Source of the DNA: an uncultured Rikenellaceae bacterium
Lineage (GTDB): Bacteria; Bacteroidota; Bacteroidia; Bacteroidales; Rikenellaceae
Length of the DNA stretch: 13,027 bases
Direction of reading: 5' to 3'
Assembly: GCA_904501625.1 (NCBI GenBank)
Contig: CAJGBR010000047.1
Coordinates: 1 to 13,027, forward strand
Of this stretch, positions 6,957 to 13,027 are shown in pieces (position 1 is the stretch's first letter; each line of letters begins with the position of its first letter). Both the position numbers and the translations under genes were made by a program. The notes below the pieces were generated by a model, which made no database searches, was not told where the DNA came from, and saw only the letters and a list, made by a program, of their open reading frames with translations.

Positions 6957-6993
6957 CGATTTTTTATCAGCACTTTCAGCACCAAAAAAATCG
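6957..6993 (-). repeat. Inverted repeat between asparaginase and tRNA-Ser
   Basis: CGATTTTTT and AAAAAATCG form a perfect 9-bp inverted repeat around a 19-base centre that itself holds a direct repeat of GTGCTGA (minus strand). It lies in the leader of the tRNA or the trailer of the asparaginase gene. It lacks a following U-run, so it is at best an atypical terminator. The stem is AT-rich and could be partly chance. Confidence 0.45.
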
Positions 6994-6995
6994 CA

Positions 6996-7003
6996 TAAAT
7001 ATA
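6996..7003 (-). promoter_or_regulatory. Possible -7 element for tRNA-Ser (and perhaps the exb operon)
   Basis: The minus strand reads TATATTTA, one mismatch from TAnnTTTG, with only a weak TTAG-like -33 match 18 bases upstream. It is the best candidate I can find between the asparaginase stop (7022) and the tRNA 5' end (6894), and would give a leader of roughly 95 bases. Weak evidence. Confidence 0.28.
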
Positions 7004-7021
7004 GTAATTTTTTTTCAATTC

Positions 7022-8059
7022 CTAACTTTTTGGTGAAATTTCTCCACGAATTGACACATTCATCAGTCGTTTAATTTCACAATCTGATATTTTCTGACCT
7101 ATCAAATACATCAGTTTCGTAACGGCTGCTTCACAAGTTATGTCATAACCGGACACGACTCCTGCATCGAGCAGTCCGACTCCTGTTTCATAACGTGCCA
7201 TCTCAACGCTTCCTGCTTGACATTGGGTTACGTTAACCACAATTACACCACGTTCCACGGCAGATCGTATTGCATTCATAAACCACTTGTCAGTCGGAGC
7301 ATTTCCCGATCCATAAGTTTCAAGCACGACACCCTTCAGCCAATCTATTGAGAGAATTGATTCGAAGATATGTGCCGATATTCCTGGGAAAATCTTTATC
7401 ACAACTACATCAGGGCTCATCTCCGTACTGACATCAAACTCAGTATTCATACCAGCCATAGGGTATATATAAGGTGTATTATAGTGAATATTTATACCTG
7501 CTTCGGCCAGTGGAGGATAGTTCGGTGAACGGAATGCTCTGAAATGTTCGGCATTATATTTTGTAGTTCGATTTCCTCTGAACAACTGATTTTGGAAATA
7601 GACACACACTTCCGAAACATAGGGTTTTCCCTGAGGATCTCTGGCGGCTGCGATTTCAATAGCCGTAATCAGATTTTCTTTCCCATCGGTTCTGAGTTCG
7701 CCAATCGGCAACTGACTACCAGTAAAGATGATTGGCTTTGTCAGATTCGCAGTCATAAAACTCAATGCCGATGCACTATAAGCCATTGTATCAGTACCGT
7801 GCAGTATTACGAATCCGTCATATTTATCATAGTTATCTTTGATAACGGCTGCAATTTTTGACCACACCTCAGGACGAAGATTCGACGAATCAATTATCGG
7901 GTCGAATGCCATTGTATCTATTCGGACATTAAACTTGCGAAGTTCGGGCACCTCTTCCACTATCTGGTCGAAATTGAATGGTGACAATGAACCTATCTCC
8001 GGATTCATCTTCATTCCGATGGTTCCACCAGTATATATCAGCAATACAGCGTCATTCAT
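7022..8059 (-). CDS. ansA: Type I (cytoplasmic) L-asparaginase
   Basis: The enzyme hydrolyses L-asparagine to aspartate and ammonia. Counting from the ATG at 8059, the protein has 345 residues, usual for type I. Both catalytic blocks are present: YTGGTIGM at residues 9-16 with nucleophile T13, and LHGTDTMAYSASALSFM with T89-D90 of the second triad. Further family blocks include IIFTGSQLPIG and a C-terminal domain with LETYGSGNAP. There is no signal peptide, which fits the cytoplasmic form. The frame stays open 30 codons further upstream to an ATG at 8149, but that extension covers a TAnnTTTG promoter element and has no family similarity I recognise, so 8059 is preferred. The gene is divergent from dnaK and followed by tRNA-Ser; no clear terminator is seen after it. 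Confidence 0.93.
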   Translation of the reverse strand: MNDAVLLIYTGGTIGMKMNPEIGSLSPFNFDQIVEEVPELRKFNVRIDTMAFDPIIDSSNLRPEVWSKIAAVIKDNYDKYDGFVILHGTDTMAYSASALSFMTANLTKPIIFTGSQLPIGELRTDGKENLITAIEIAAARDPQGKPYVSEVCVYFQNQLFRGNRTTKYNAEHFRAFRSPNYPPLAEAGINIHYNTPYIYPMAGMNTEFDVSTEMSPDVVVIKIFPGISAHIFESILSIDWLKGVVLETYGSGNAPTDKWFMNAIRSAVERGVIVVNVTQCQAGSVEMARYETGVGLLDAGVVSGYDITCEAAVTKLMYLIGQKISDCEIKRLMNVSIRGEISPKS

Positions 8060-8083
8060 ACATCTAATATTTTCTAACGAGTG

Positions 8084-8091
8084 CAAAGATA
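8084..8091 (-). promoter_or_regulatory. -7 promoter element of the asparaginase gene
   Basis: The minus strand reads TATCTTTG, an exact TAnnTTTG match followed by C, 24 bases before the chosen ATG. The -33 region about 15-19 bases upstream is only T-rich. It supports the start at 8059 over the longer frame to 8149. The half-site cluster at 8115-8214 lies directly upstream. Confidence 0.58.
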
Positions 8092-8114
8092 TTGTTTTTA
8101 ATCTAAAAATACTA

Positions 8115-8214
8115 CTGACATCAGATAATTTTTTCTGACAGAGTTTCAACTGATGTCAGTCTCTGAATTGACAAAATGTCAGTATTTCTGACTTAAAAAA
8201 CTGACAATACGTCA
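8115..8214. promoter_or_regulatory. Cluster of CTGACA/TGTCAG half-sites between asparaginase and dnaK
   Basis: Exact CTGACA or TGTCAG hexamers occur at 8115, 8135, 8154, 8177 and 8201, with near copies at 8168 (TTGACA) and 8188 (CTGACT). Two dyads of equal 13-bp length stand out: TGACA-AAA-TGTCA at 8169-8181 and TGAC-AATAC-GTCA at 8202-8214, centres 33 bp apart (about three helical turns). CTGACATCAG (8115-8124) and CTGATGTCAG (8150-8159) are exact reverse complements of each other. The arrangement looks like a multi-site operator for a dimeric regulator. No CIRCE element of the HrcA type is present. I could not find a convincing dnaK promoter in the 108 bases from here to the ATG; GGGGAGG at 8267-8273 is too far from the start to be its ribosome site. 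Confidence 0.55.
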
Positions 8215-8322
8215 AAAAAAATCGATTCTCAGCATTGGCATAAAGATTGATAATTTATGATACAACGGGGAGGTACAATCCTCAATATTTTAAGAACAAA
8301 TAACTAAAAACAGATAAGCAAA

Positions 8323-10221
8323 ATGGCAAAAATTATTGGTATTGACTTGGGAACCACAAACTCGTGTGTTGCCGTAATGGAAGGAAATGAAGCTGTTGTT
8401 ATCCCTAACAGCGAAGGACACAGAACAACTCCGTCAGTGGTTGCATTCACAGAAAATGGTGAACGCAAAGTTGGAGAACCGGCTAAACGTCAAGCTATTA
8501 CAAACCCTCAACGTACAATCTACTCGATTAAACGTTTTATGGGTGAACCATTCGATAAAATCTCAAACGAAGTTACTCGTGTACCATATAATGTAGTGAG
8601 AGGCAAGAATGGCACTCCAGCCGTAACTATTGACCAACGCGAATATACTCCGCAAGAAATCTCGGCAATGGTTTTGCAAAAGATGAAAAAAACTGCGGAA
8701 GATTATCTCGGCACAGAAGTTCACGAAGCCGTAATTACTGTTCCGGCATATTTCTCTGACTCACAACGTCAGGCTACAAAAGAGGCTGGCGAAATTGCAG
8801 GTTTGACAGTTAAACGTATTATCAACGAACCGACAGCTGCTGCTTTGGCATACGGTCTTGACAAGACTAACAAAGAGATGAAAATTGCCGTATACGACTT
8901 GGGTGGTGGTACATTCGATATTTCAATTCTCGAACTTGGAGACGGCGTATTCGAAGTTAAATCAACAAATGGTGACACTCACCTCGGTGGTGACGACTTC
9001 GACCAGGTTATCATTAATTGGATGGCTGAAGATTTCATCTCAAAACACAATATCGATCTGAGAAAAGATCCGATGGCTCTGCAACGTCTTAAAGAGGCTG
9101 CAGAAAAGGCAAAGATCGAATTATCAAGCTCGACTTCAACAGAAATCAACTTGCCATACATTATGCCTGTTGATGGAATCCCACAACACTTGGTAATGAC
9201 TCTGACTCGTGCGAAATTCGAACAATTGGCACACAATCTGATTCAGGCTACAATCGAACCCTGCCGCAAAGCGTTGCAAGATGCAAACCTTTCAACTTCT
9301 CAAATTGACGAAGTTATCTTGGTGGGCGGTTCAACTCGTATCCCTGCAATTCAGGAAGTTGTTAAAGAATTCTTCGGCAAAGCTCCGTCAAAGAACGTTA
9401 ACCCTGACGAAGTTGTGGCAATCGGTGCAGCAATTCAGGGCGGTGTACTCACAGGTGAGGTTAAAGATGTATTGTTGCTTGACGTAACACCACTTTCACT
9501 TGGCATCGAAACTCTGGGTGGTGTATTCACAAAACTCATTGATGCAAATACAACAATCCCAACTCGCAAGTCTGAAGTATTCTCTACTGCAGCAGACAAT
9601 CAACCTTCTGTAGAAATTCACATTCTGCAAGGCGAACGTCCAATGGCTCGCGACAATAAGACAATCGGACGATTCCACCTTGACGGAATTCCATCTGCAC
9701 CGAGAGGTGTTCCACAGATTGAGGTCACATTCGACATTGACGCTAACGGCATTTTGAATGTTTCTGCAAAGGATAAAGGTACCGGCAAAGAACAGAAGAT
9801 CAGAATCGAAGCATCTTCAGGTTTAACCGATGCCGAAATACAAAGAATGAAGGACGAAGCTAAAGCAAACGAAGCTAAAGATAAAGAAGAACGCGAACGC
9901 ATTGACAAATTGAATGCAGCCGACTCAATGATCTTCTCGACTGAAAAACAACTCAAAGAGTATGGCGACAAGATTCCGGCAGATAAACGTACAGCAATCG
10001 AGACTGCAATGAACGCATTGAAAGAAGCACACAAAGCTCAGAACATTGCAGACGTAGACCGTTACACAACAGAACTGAACAACGCTTGGAATGCTGCATC
10101 TCAAGACATCTATGCTCAGCAACAACAAGCTGGTGGCGCTCAACAACAACCAAATCAAGGTGCTCAAAGTCAAAGTCAAGATCAAAACGTAACTGACGTT
10201 GACTTCGAAGAAGTAAAATAA
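8323..10221 (+). CDS. dnaK: Molecular chaperone DnaK (Hsp70)
   Basis: DnaK binds exposed hydrophobic segments of client proteins under ATP control, working with DnaJ and GrpE in the cytoplasm. The 632-residue length is typical. The ATPase domain (about 1-380) shows IGIDLGTTNSCVAVME near the N-terminus, NEPTAAALAYG, DLGGGTFDISIL from D192, and GGSTRIPAIQ. The interdomain linker is DVLLLDV at about 382-388, followed by the substrate-binding domain beginning TPLSLGIETLGG. The helical lid is followed by a Gln/Gly-rich flexible tail (about 595-620) and the conserved end DVDFEEVK. The ATG at 8323 gives the expected MAKIIGIDLG start; its leader is A-rich without Shine-Dalgarno. dnaJ and grpE are not adjacent, so dnaK is monocistronic here, with its own terminator. 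The TGTCAG cluster upstream may govern it. Confidence 0.98.
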   Translation: MAKIIGIDLGTTNSCVAVMEGNEAVVIPNSEGHRTTPSVVAFTENGERKVGEPAKRQAITNPQRTIYSIKRFMGEPFDKISNEVTRVPYNVVRGKNGTPAVTIDQREYTPQEISAMVLQKMKKTAEDYLGTEVHEAVITVPAYFSDSQRQATKEAGEIAGLTVKRIINEPTAAALAYGLDKTNKEMKIAVYDLGGGTFDISILELGDGVFEVKSTNGDTHLGGDDFDQVIINWMAEDFISKHNIDLRKDPMALQRLKEAAEKAKIELSSSTSTEINLPYIMPVDGIPQHLVMTLTRAKFEQLAHNLIQATIEPCRKALQDANLSTSQIDEVILVGGSTRIPAIQEVVKEFFGKAPSKNVNPDEVVAIGAAIQGGVLTGEVKDVLLLDVTPLSLGIETLGGVFTKLIDANTTIPTRKSEVFSTAADNQPSVEIHILQGERPMARDNKTIGRFHLDGIPSAPRGVPQIEVTFDIDANGILNVSAKDKGTGKEQKIRIEASSGLTDAEIQRMKDEAKANEAKDKEERERIDKLNAADSMIFSTEKQLKEYGDKIPADKRTAIETAMNALKEAHKAQNIADVDRYTTELNNAWNAASQDIYAQQQQAGGAQQQPNQGAQSQSQDQNVTDVDFEEVK

Positions 10222-10243
10222 TCGACCTTGTCTTAACAAACCC

Positions 10244-10276
10244 AAAGCGTGTAGTATATTTGCTACACGCTTTTTT
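10244..10276 (+). terminator. Rho-independent terminator of dnaK
   Basis: AAAGCGTGTAG (10244-10254) and CTACACGCTTT (10263-10273) pair perfectly over 11 bp around the 8-base loop TATATTTG, followed by T up to 10276. It begins 23 bases after the dnaK stop and ends the dnaK transcript. Confidence 0.92.
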
Positions 10277-10503
10277 CATCTGCCAAAATTACAAGTGTAA
10301 TATACCTTATAGATAACCATTGACATTTTACTAATGTATGTTAAGGTATAAAATCTTACAAAAAGACAACTCACATTATAACAACTAAATAGACATTTAA
10401 ACCTAGATGTAAAATAATTATCATTATCACTTCTGCCTTAAGATGAATTCTGAGACGATTGTTAATGCAATGCTATTAGCAATTTCATATTTTGGTAATA
10501 TTT
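10277..10503. other. AT-rich intergenic stretch without a recognisable gene
   Basis: Between the dnaK terminator and the ppdK promoter lie about 227 bases with no ORF of useful length and no known RNA family that I recognise. It holds the 10301-10350 inverted repeat and a small dyad TGCTA-T-TAGCA at 10471-10481, about 22 bases before the ppdK -33 element. Confidence 0.6.
10301..10350. repeat. Inverted repeat in the dnaK-ppdK intergenic region
   Basis: TATACCTTA (10301-10309) and TAAGGTATA (10342-10350) are exact reverse complements 32 bases apart. The centre can pair further: AACCATT on the left with AATG and GTT on the right, leaving small bulges, so about 15 pairs are possible in one imperfect hairpin. 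No coding frame and no U-run accompany it. The role is unknown. Confidence 0.45.
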
Positions 10504-10535
10504 TTTGTTCAATTTCGGAATAATAACTACATTTG
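10504..10535 (+). promoter_or_regulatory. Bacteroidetes promoter of ppdK (-33 TTTG, -7 TACATTTG)
   Basis: TTTG at 10504-10507 is followed after exactly 20 bases by TACATTTG at 10528-10535, matching both parts of the Bacteroidetes consensus (TTTG, about 19-21 bases, TAnnTTTG). Transcription should start near 10542, leaving a leader of about 20 bases before the ATG at 10561. It is the best promoter in the window. Confidence 0.78.
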
Positions 10536-10560
10536 TATCGTGTATTAAAATGGATATATT

Positions 10561-13027
10561 ATGCAGAAAACGAAACGCGTTTATACTTTCGGGAACAAGA
10601 TGGCCGAAGGTAATGGAAAAATGAAAGAGATTCTCGGTGGGAAAGGAGCAAATCTCGCTGAAATGAATCGCATCGGCATCCCTGTTCCTCCAGGATTTAC
10701 AATCACGACAGATGTCTGCTCAGAATACTACTCTCAAGGTCGCGAACGAGTCATCGAATCGCTGCGTTCCGAAGTTGAGATGGCTATGAAGAATATAGAA
10801 AACCTCACTGAACGCAAATTTGGTGACAAAGAGTTACCATTGCTCGTATCAGTGCGCTCTGGAGCAAGAGTTTCAATGCCAGGTATGATGGATACAATCC
10901 TCAACCTAGGTATGAATGATGATGCCGTTCAAGCAATGGCAAAACTATCAGGCAATCCTCGTTTCGCTTGGGACTCGTATCGCCGATTCGTACAAATGTA
11001 CGGAGATGTCGTACTTGATATGAAACCTGTATCTAAAGAGGATAAAGATCCATTTGAAGTAATCATCGAAGCACAAAAAGAAAAAAGAGGCGTAACCGAA
11101 GATACCGAACTCACAACCGAAGACTTGCAAGAACTTGTCACAAAATTCAAGTCTGCAATTAAAGAACAGACCGGCAAAGAGTTTCCAAACAATCCGTGGG
11201 ATCAGCTCTGGGGTGCAATATGTGCAGTGTTCGGCTCGTGGATGAACGAACGTGCAATTCTATACCGCAAGTTAAATAACATTCCAGAATTTTGGGGTAC
11301 AGCAGTTTCGGTTCAGGCAATGGTATTTGGCAATATGGGAGAAAATTCTGCTACAGGTGTAGCCTTCTCTCGTGATGCTGCAACAGGTGAAAATATCTTC
11401 AATGGAGAATATCTAATCAATGCTCAAGGTGAAGATGTTGTGGCAGGTATCCGTACTCCACAACAAATCACAATCGAAGGTTCAAAACGTTGGGCTGCAG
11501 CACAAAATATCTCTGAAGATGTACGCCGAACAAAATACCCTTCACTTGAAGAGGTTATGCCTGAAGTCTATGCTGAACTGAACGGTATTCAGGCTCATCT
11601 GGAAAAATATTTTACCGATATGCAGGACATCGAGTTTACAATTCAAGACGGCAAACTCTGGATGCTACAATGTCGCAACGGCAAACGAACTGGCTCTGCA
11701 ATGGTCAAGATTGCAATGGATATGTTGCAAGAGGGACTTATTGACGAAAAGACTGCCGTACTGCGTTGCGAGCCTGAGAAACTCGACGAATTACTGCACC
11801 CTGTATTCGACAAAGAGGCGATCAAAGATGCCAAAGTAATTGTTAAAGGACTGCCGGCATCTCCAGGTGCAGCAACAGGACCTGTAGTATTCTTCGCTGA
11901 TGATGCAGAAGAACATCTTAACAAAACTGGCGAAAAAGCAATATTAGTTCGAATTGAGACCTCTCCCGAAGATTTGAAGGGGATGCTTGATGCAGCGGGA
12001 ATTCTTACGGCCAGAGGTGGTATGACCTCTCACGCAGCAGTTGTTGCTCGTGGTATGGGCAAATGTTGTGTTTCGGGTGCCGGTGAATTGACAATTGATT
12101 ATAAGGCCCGCACTATTAAAATTAAAGATCAGATTATCAAAGAGGGTGAATGGATTTCACTCAATGGATCGACCGGAGAAGTTTATCTGGGTAAAGTAGC
12201 AACTCAGGCTGCAAATCTTGACGGAGACTTTGCGAAATTGATGAAACTTGCAGAAAAATACTCAAAGCTCAAAGTTCGAGCAAATGCCGACACACCACGC
12301 GATGCAAAACAGGCATTCGAGTTTGGAGCTCAGGGTATCGGACTCTGCCGTACAGAACATATGTTCTTCGAAGGCGACAGAATTATGGCAATCCGTGAAA
12401 TGATACTTTCAGATGATGAAACTGGTCGTCGTTCAGCTCTTTCAAAGTTGTTGCCTATGCAACGTGAAGACTTCGAAGGGTTGTTCGAAGTTATGAACGG
12501 CTACCCTGTTACGGTACGTCTGCTCGACCCTCCGCTGCACGAATTTGCACCGAACACCCCAAAAGACCAAGAAGATATGGCCAAAGTTATGAACATCTCA
12601 TACGAACAGGTCGTAGACAAAGTCAAAGCTCTGCACGAAATCAACCCAATGCTCGGACACCGTGGTTGCCGTTTGGGCAACACCTATCCCGAAATCACAG
12701 AGATGCAGACTCGCGCCATAATTGAAGCCGCATTGAATGTTGTCAACAAAGGCATCCCTGTCAGAGTTGAAATTATGGTTCCGCTGATTGGTAACTACAA
12801 AGAGTTGATATATCAAAAGAATGTCATTGACCGAACTGCACAGACTGTATTCAAGGAACGCAACGACAGAATCGATTACCTTGTCGGAACAATGATTGAG
12901 GTTCCTCGTGCAGCAATTACAGCCGATCGCATTGCTGACATTGCCGAGTTCTTCTCATTTGGAACGAATGACTTAACACAAATGACACTCGGATTCTCAC
13001 GCGACGACATTGCCAAGTTCCTGCCAA
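10561..13027 (+). CDS. ppdK: Pyruvate, phosphate dikinase (3' truncated by window end)
   Basis: PPDK interconverts pyruvate + ATP + Pi and PEP + AMP + PPi in the cytoplasm, through a phosphohistidine on a swivelling domain. 822 codons are present of about 900; the frame is open to the last base. The nucleotide-binding domain begins VYTFGNKMAEGNGKMKEILG, with GGKGANLAEM and SVRSGARVSMPGMMDTILNL from about residue 98. The phosphohistidine domain carries GGMTSHAAVVARGMG with catalytic H491; the adjacent T489 is the residue modified by PPDK regulatory proteins where these exist. The PEP-binding barrel shows GIGLCRTEHMFF (R597), LDPPLHEF, GHRGCRL and FFSFGTNDLTQMTLG. The catalytic Cys loop near the C-terminus lies beyond the window. 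Compared with the clostridial enzyme, there is an extra segment after GIRTPQQITIEG (about 309-330), as in plant-like forms. The start ATG follows a strong promoter; no Shine-Dalgarno is seen. Confidence 0.97.
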   Translation, partial: MQKTKRVYTFGNKMAEGNGKMKEILGGKGANLAEMNRIGIPVPPGFTITTDVCSEYYSQGRERVIESLRSEVEMAMKNIENLTERKFGDKELPLLVSVRSGARVSMPGMMDTILNLGMNDDAVQAMAKLSGNPRFAWDSYRRFVQMYGDVVLDMKPVSKEDKDPFEVIIEAQKEKRGVTEDTELTTEDLQELVTKFKSAIKEQTGKEFPNNPWDQLWGAICAVFGSWMNERAILYRKLNNIPEFWGTAVSVQAMVFGNMGENSATGVAFSRDAATGENIFNGEYLINAQGEDVVAGIRTPQQITIEGSKRWAAAQNISEDVRRTKYPSLEEVMPEVYAELNGIQAHLEKYFTDMQDIEFTIQDGKLWMLQCRNGKRTGSAMVKIAMDMLQEGLIDEKTAVLRCEPEKLDELLHPVFDKEAIKDAKVIVKGLPASPGAATGPVVFFADDAEEHLNKTGEKAILVRIETSPEDLKGMLDAAGILTARGGMTSHAAVVARGMGKCCVSGAGELTIDYKARTIKIKDQIIKEGEWISLNGSTGEVYLGKVATQAANLDGDFAKLMKLAEKYSKLKVRANADTPRDAKQAFEFGAQGIGLCRTEHMFFEGDRIMAIREMILSDDETGRRSALSKLLPMQREDFEGLFEVMNGYPVTVRLLDPPLHEFAPNTPKDQEDMAKVMNISYEQVVDKVKALHEINPMLGHRGCRLGNTYPEITEMQTRAIIEAALNVVNKGIPVRVEIMVPLIGNYKELIYQKNVIDRTAQTVFKERNDRIDYLVGTMIEVPRAAITADRIADIAEFFSFGTNDLTQMTLGFSRDDIAKFLP

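Noticed and set aside
8057..8086. GAGTGCAAA next to the asparaginase leader as a CIRCE (HrcA) element near dnaK
   Set aside because: Only one half resembles CIRCE; the bases nine positions away do not match the other arm TTAGCACTC.
8060..8149. 30-codon N-terminal extension of the asparaginase frame
   Set aside because: It would cover the TATCTTTG promoter element, and the catalytic TGGTIG block already sits at the usual distance from the ATG at 8059.
8235..8261. TTGGCA and TATGAT upstream of dnaK as a sigma70-like promoter
   Set aside because: The spacer is only 15 bases and this phylum uses a different -33/-7 consensus; not strong enough to annotate.
9925..10279. Two overlapping minus-strand frames across the dnaK 3' end and terminator
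   Set aside because: They mirror the Gln-rich DnaK tail (giving Leu/Val-rich products) and run through the terminator stem; no sign of a real gene.
10284..10291. TAATTTTG on the minus strand as a promoter antisense to dnaK
   Set aside because: It fits the loose -7 consensus but has no -33 partner and points into the dnaK terminator; expected by chance in AT-rich DNA.

Overview
The window looks like chromosomal DNA of a low-GC anaerobic Bacteroidetes, probably Bacteroidales. Three things suggest this. Several intergenic regions carry the Bacteroidetes -7 promoter element TAnnTTTG. Nearly all genes lack a Shine-Dalgarno sequence. The protein types (DnaK ending in DVDFEEVK, an ExbB/ExbD/ExbD operon with an extra membrane protein, plant-like PPDK, type I asparaginase) fit that phylum. 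Genus cannot be set from sequence alone.

Layout: (1) 1-3063, plus strand: the end of hydE, then complete hydG and hydF. These are the three maturases that build the H-cluster of [FeFe]-hydrogenase: HydG makes the Fe-CO-CN synthon, HydE processes it, and HydF is the GTPase scaffold that delivers it. The structural hydrogenase is not in the window. (2) 3065-4279, minus strand: a GNAT-fold protein of unknown substrate, convergent with hydF and one base from its stop. (3) 4385-6753, minus strand: a four-gene proton-channel operon (ExbB/TolQ-like with a signal peptide, a small four-helix membrane protein of unknown role, ExbD-1, ExbD-2), closed by a good terminator. (4) tRNA-Ser(GGA) and type I L-asparaginase, both minus strand. 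(5) A 263-bp divergent region with an unusual cluster of CTGACA/TGTCAG half-sites, then dnaK (plus) with a strong terminator. (6) From 10561, plus strand: pyruvate phosphate dikinase behind a near-ideal Bacteroidetes promoter, cut by the window end.

The gene set fits a fermentative anaerobe: hydrogenase assembly for H2 turnover, PPDK for PEP/pyruvate interconversion, asparaginase feeding aspartate and ammonia, an energised outer-membrane system, and a general chaperone. I see no mobile element, CRISPR array or defence island. The proteins are familiar families. The least explained parts are the TGTCAG cluster upstream of dnaK, the small membrane protein of the exb operon, an intra-operon hairpin, and inverted repeats upstream of ppdK.
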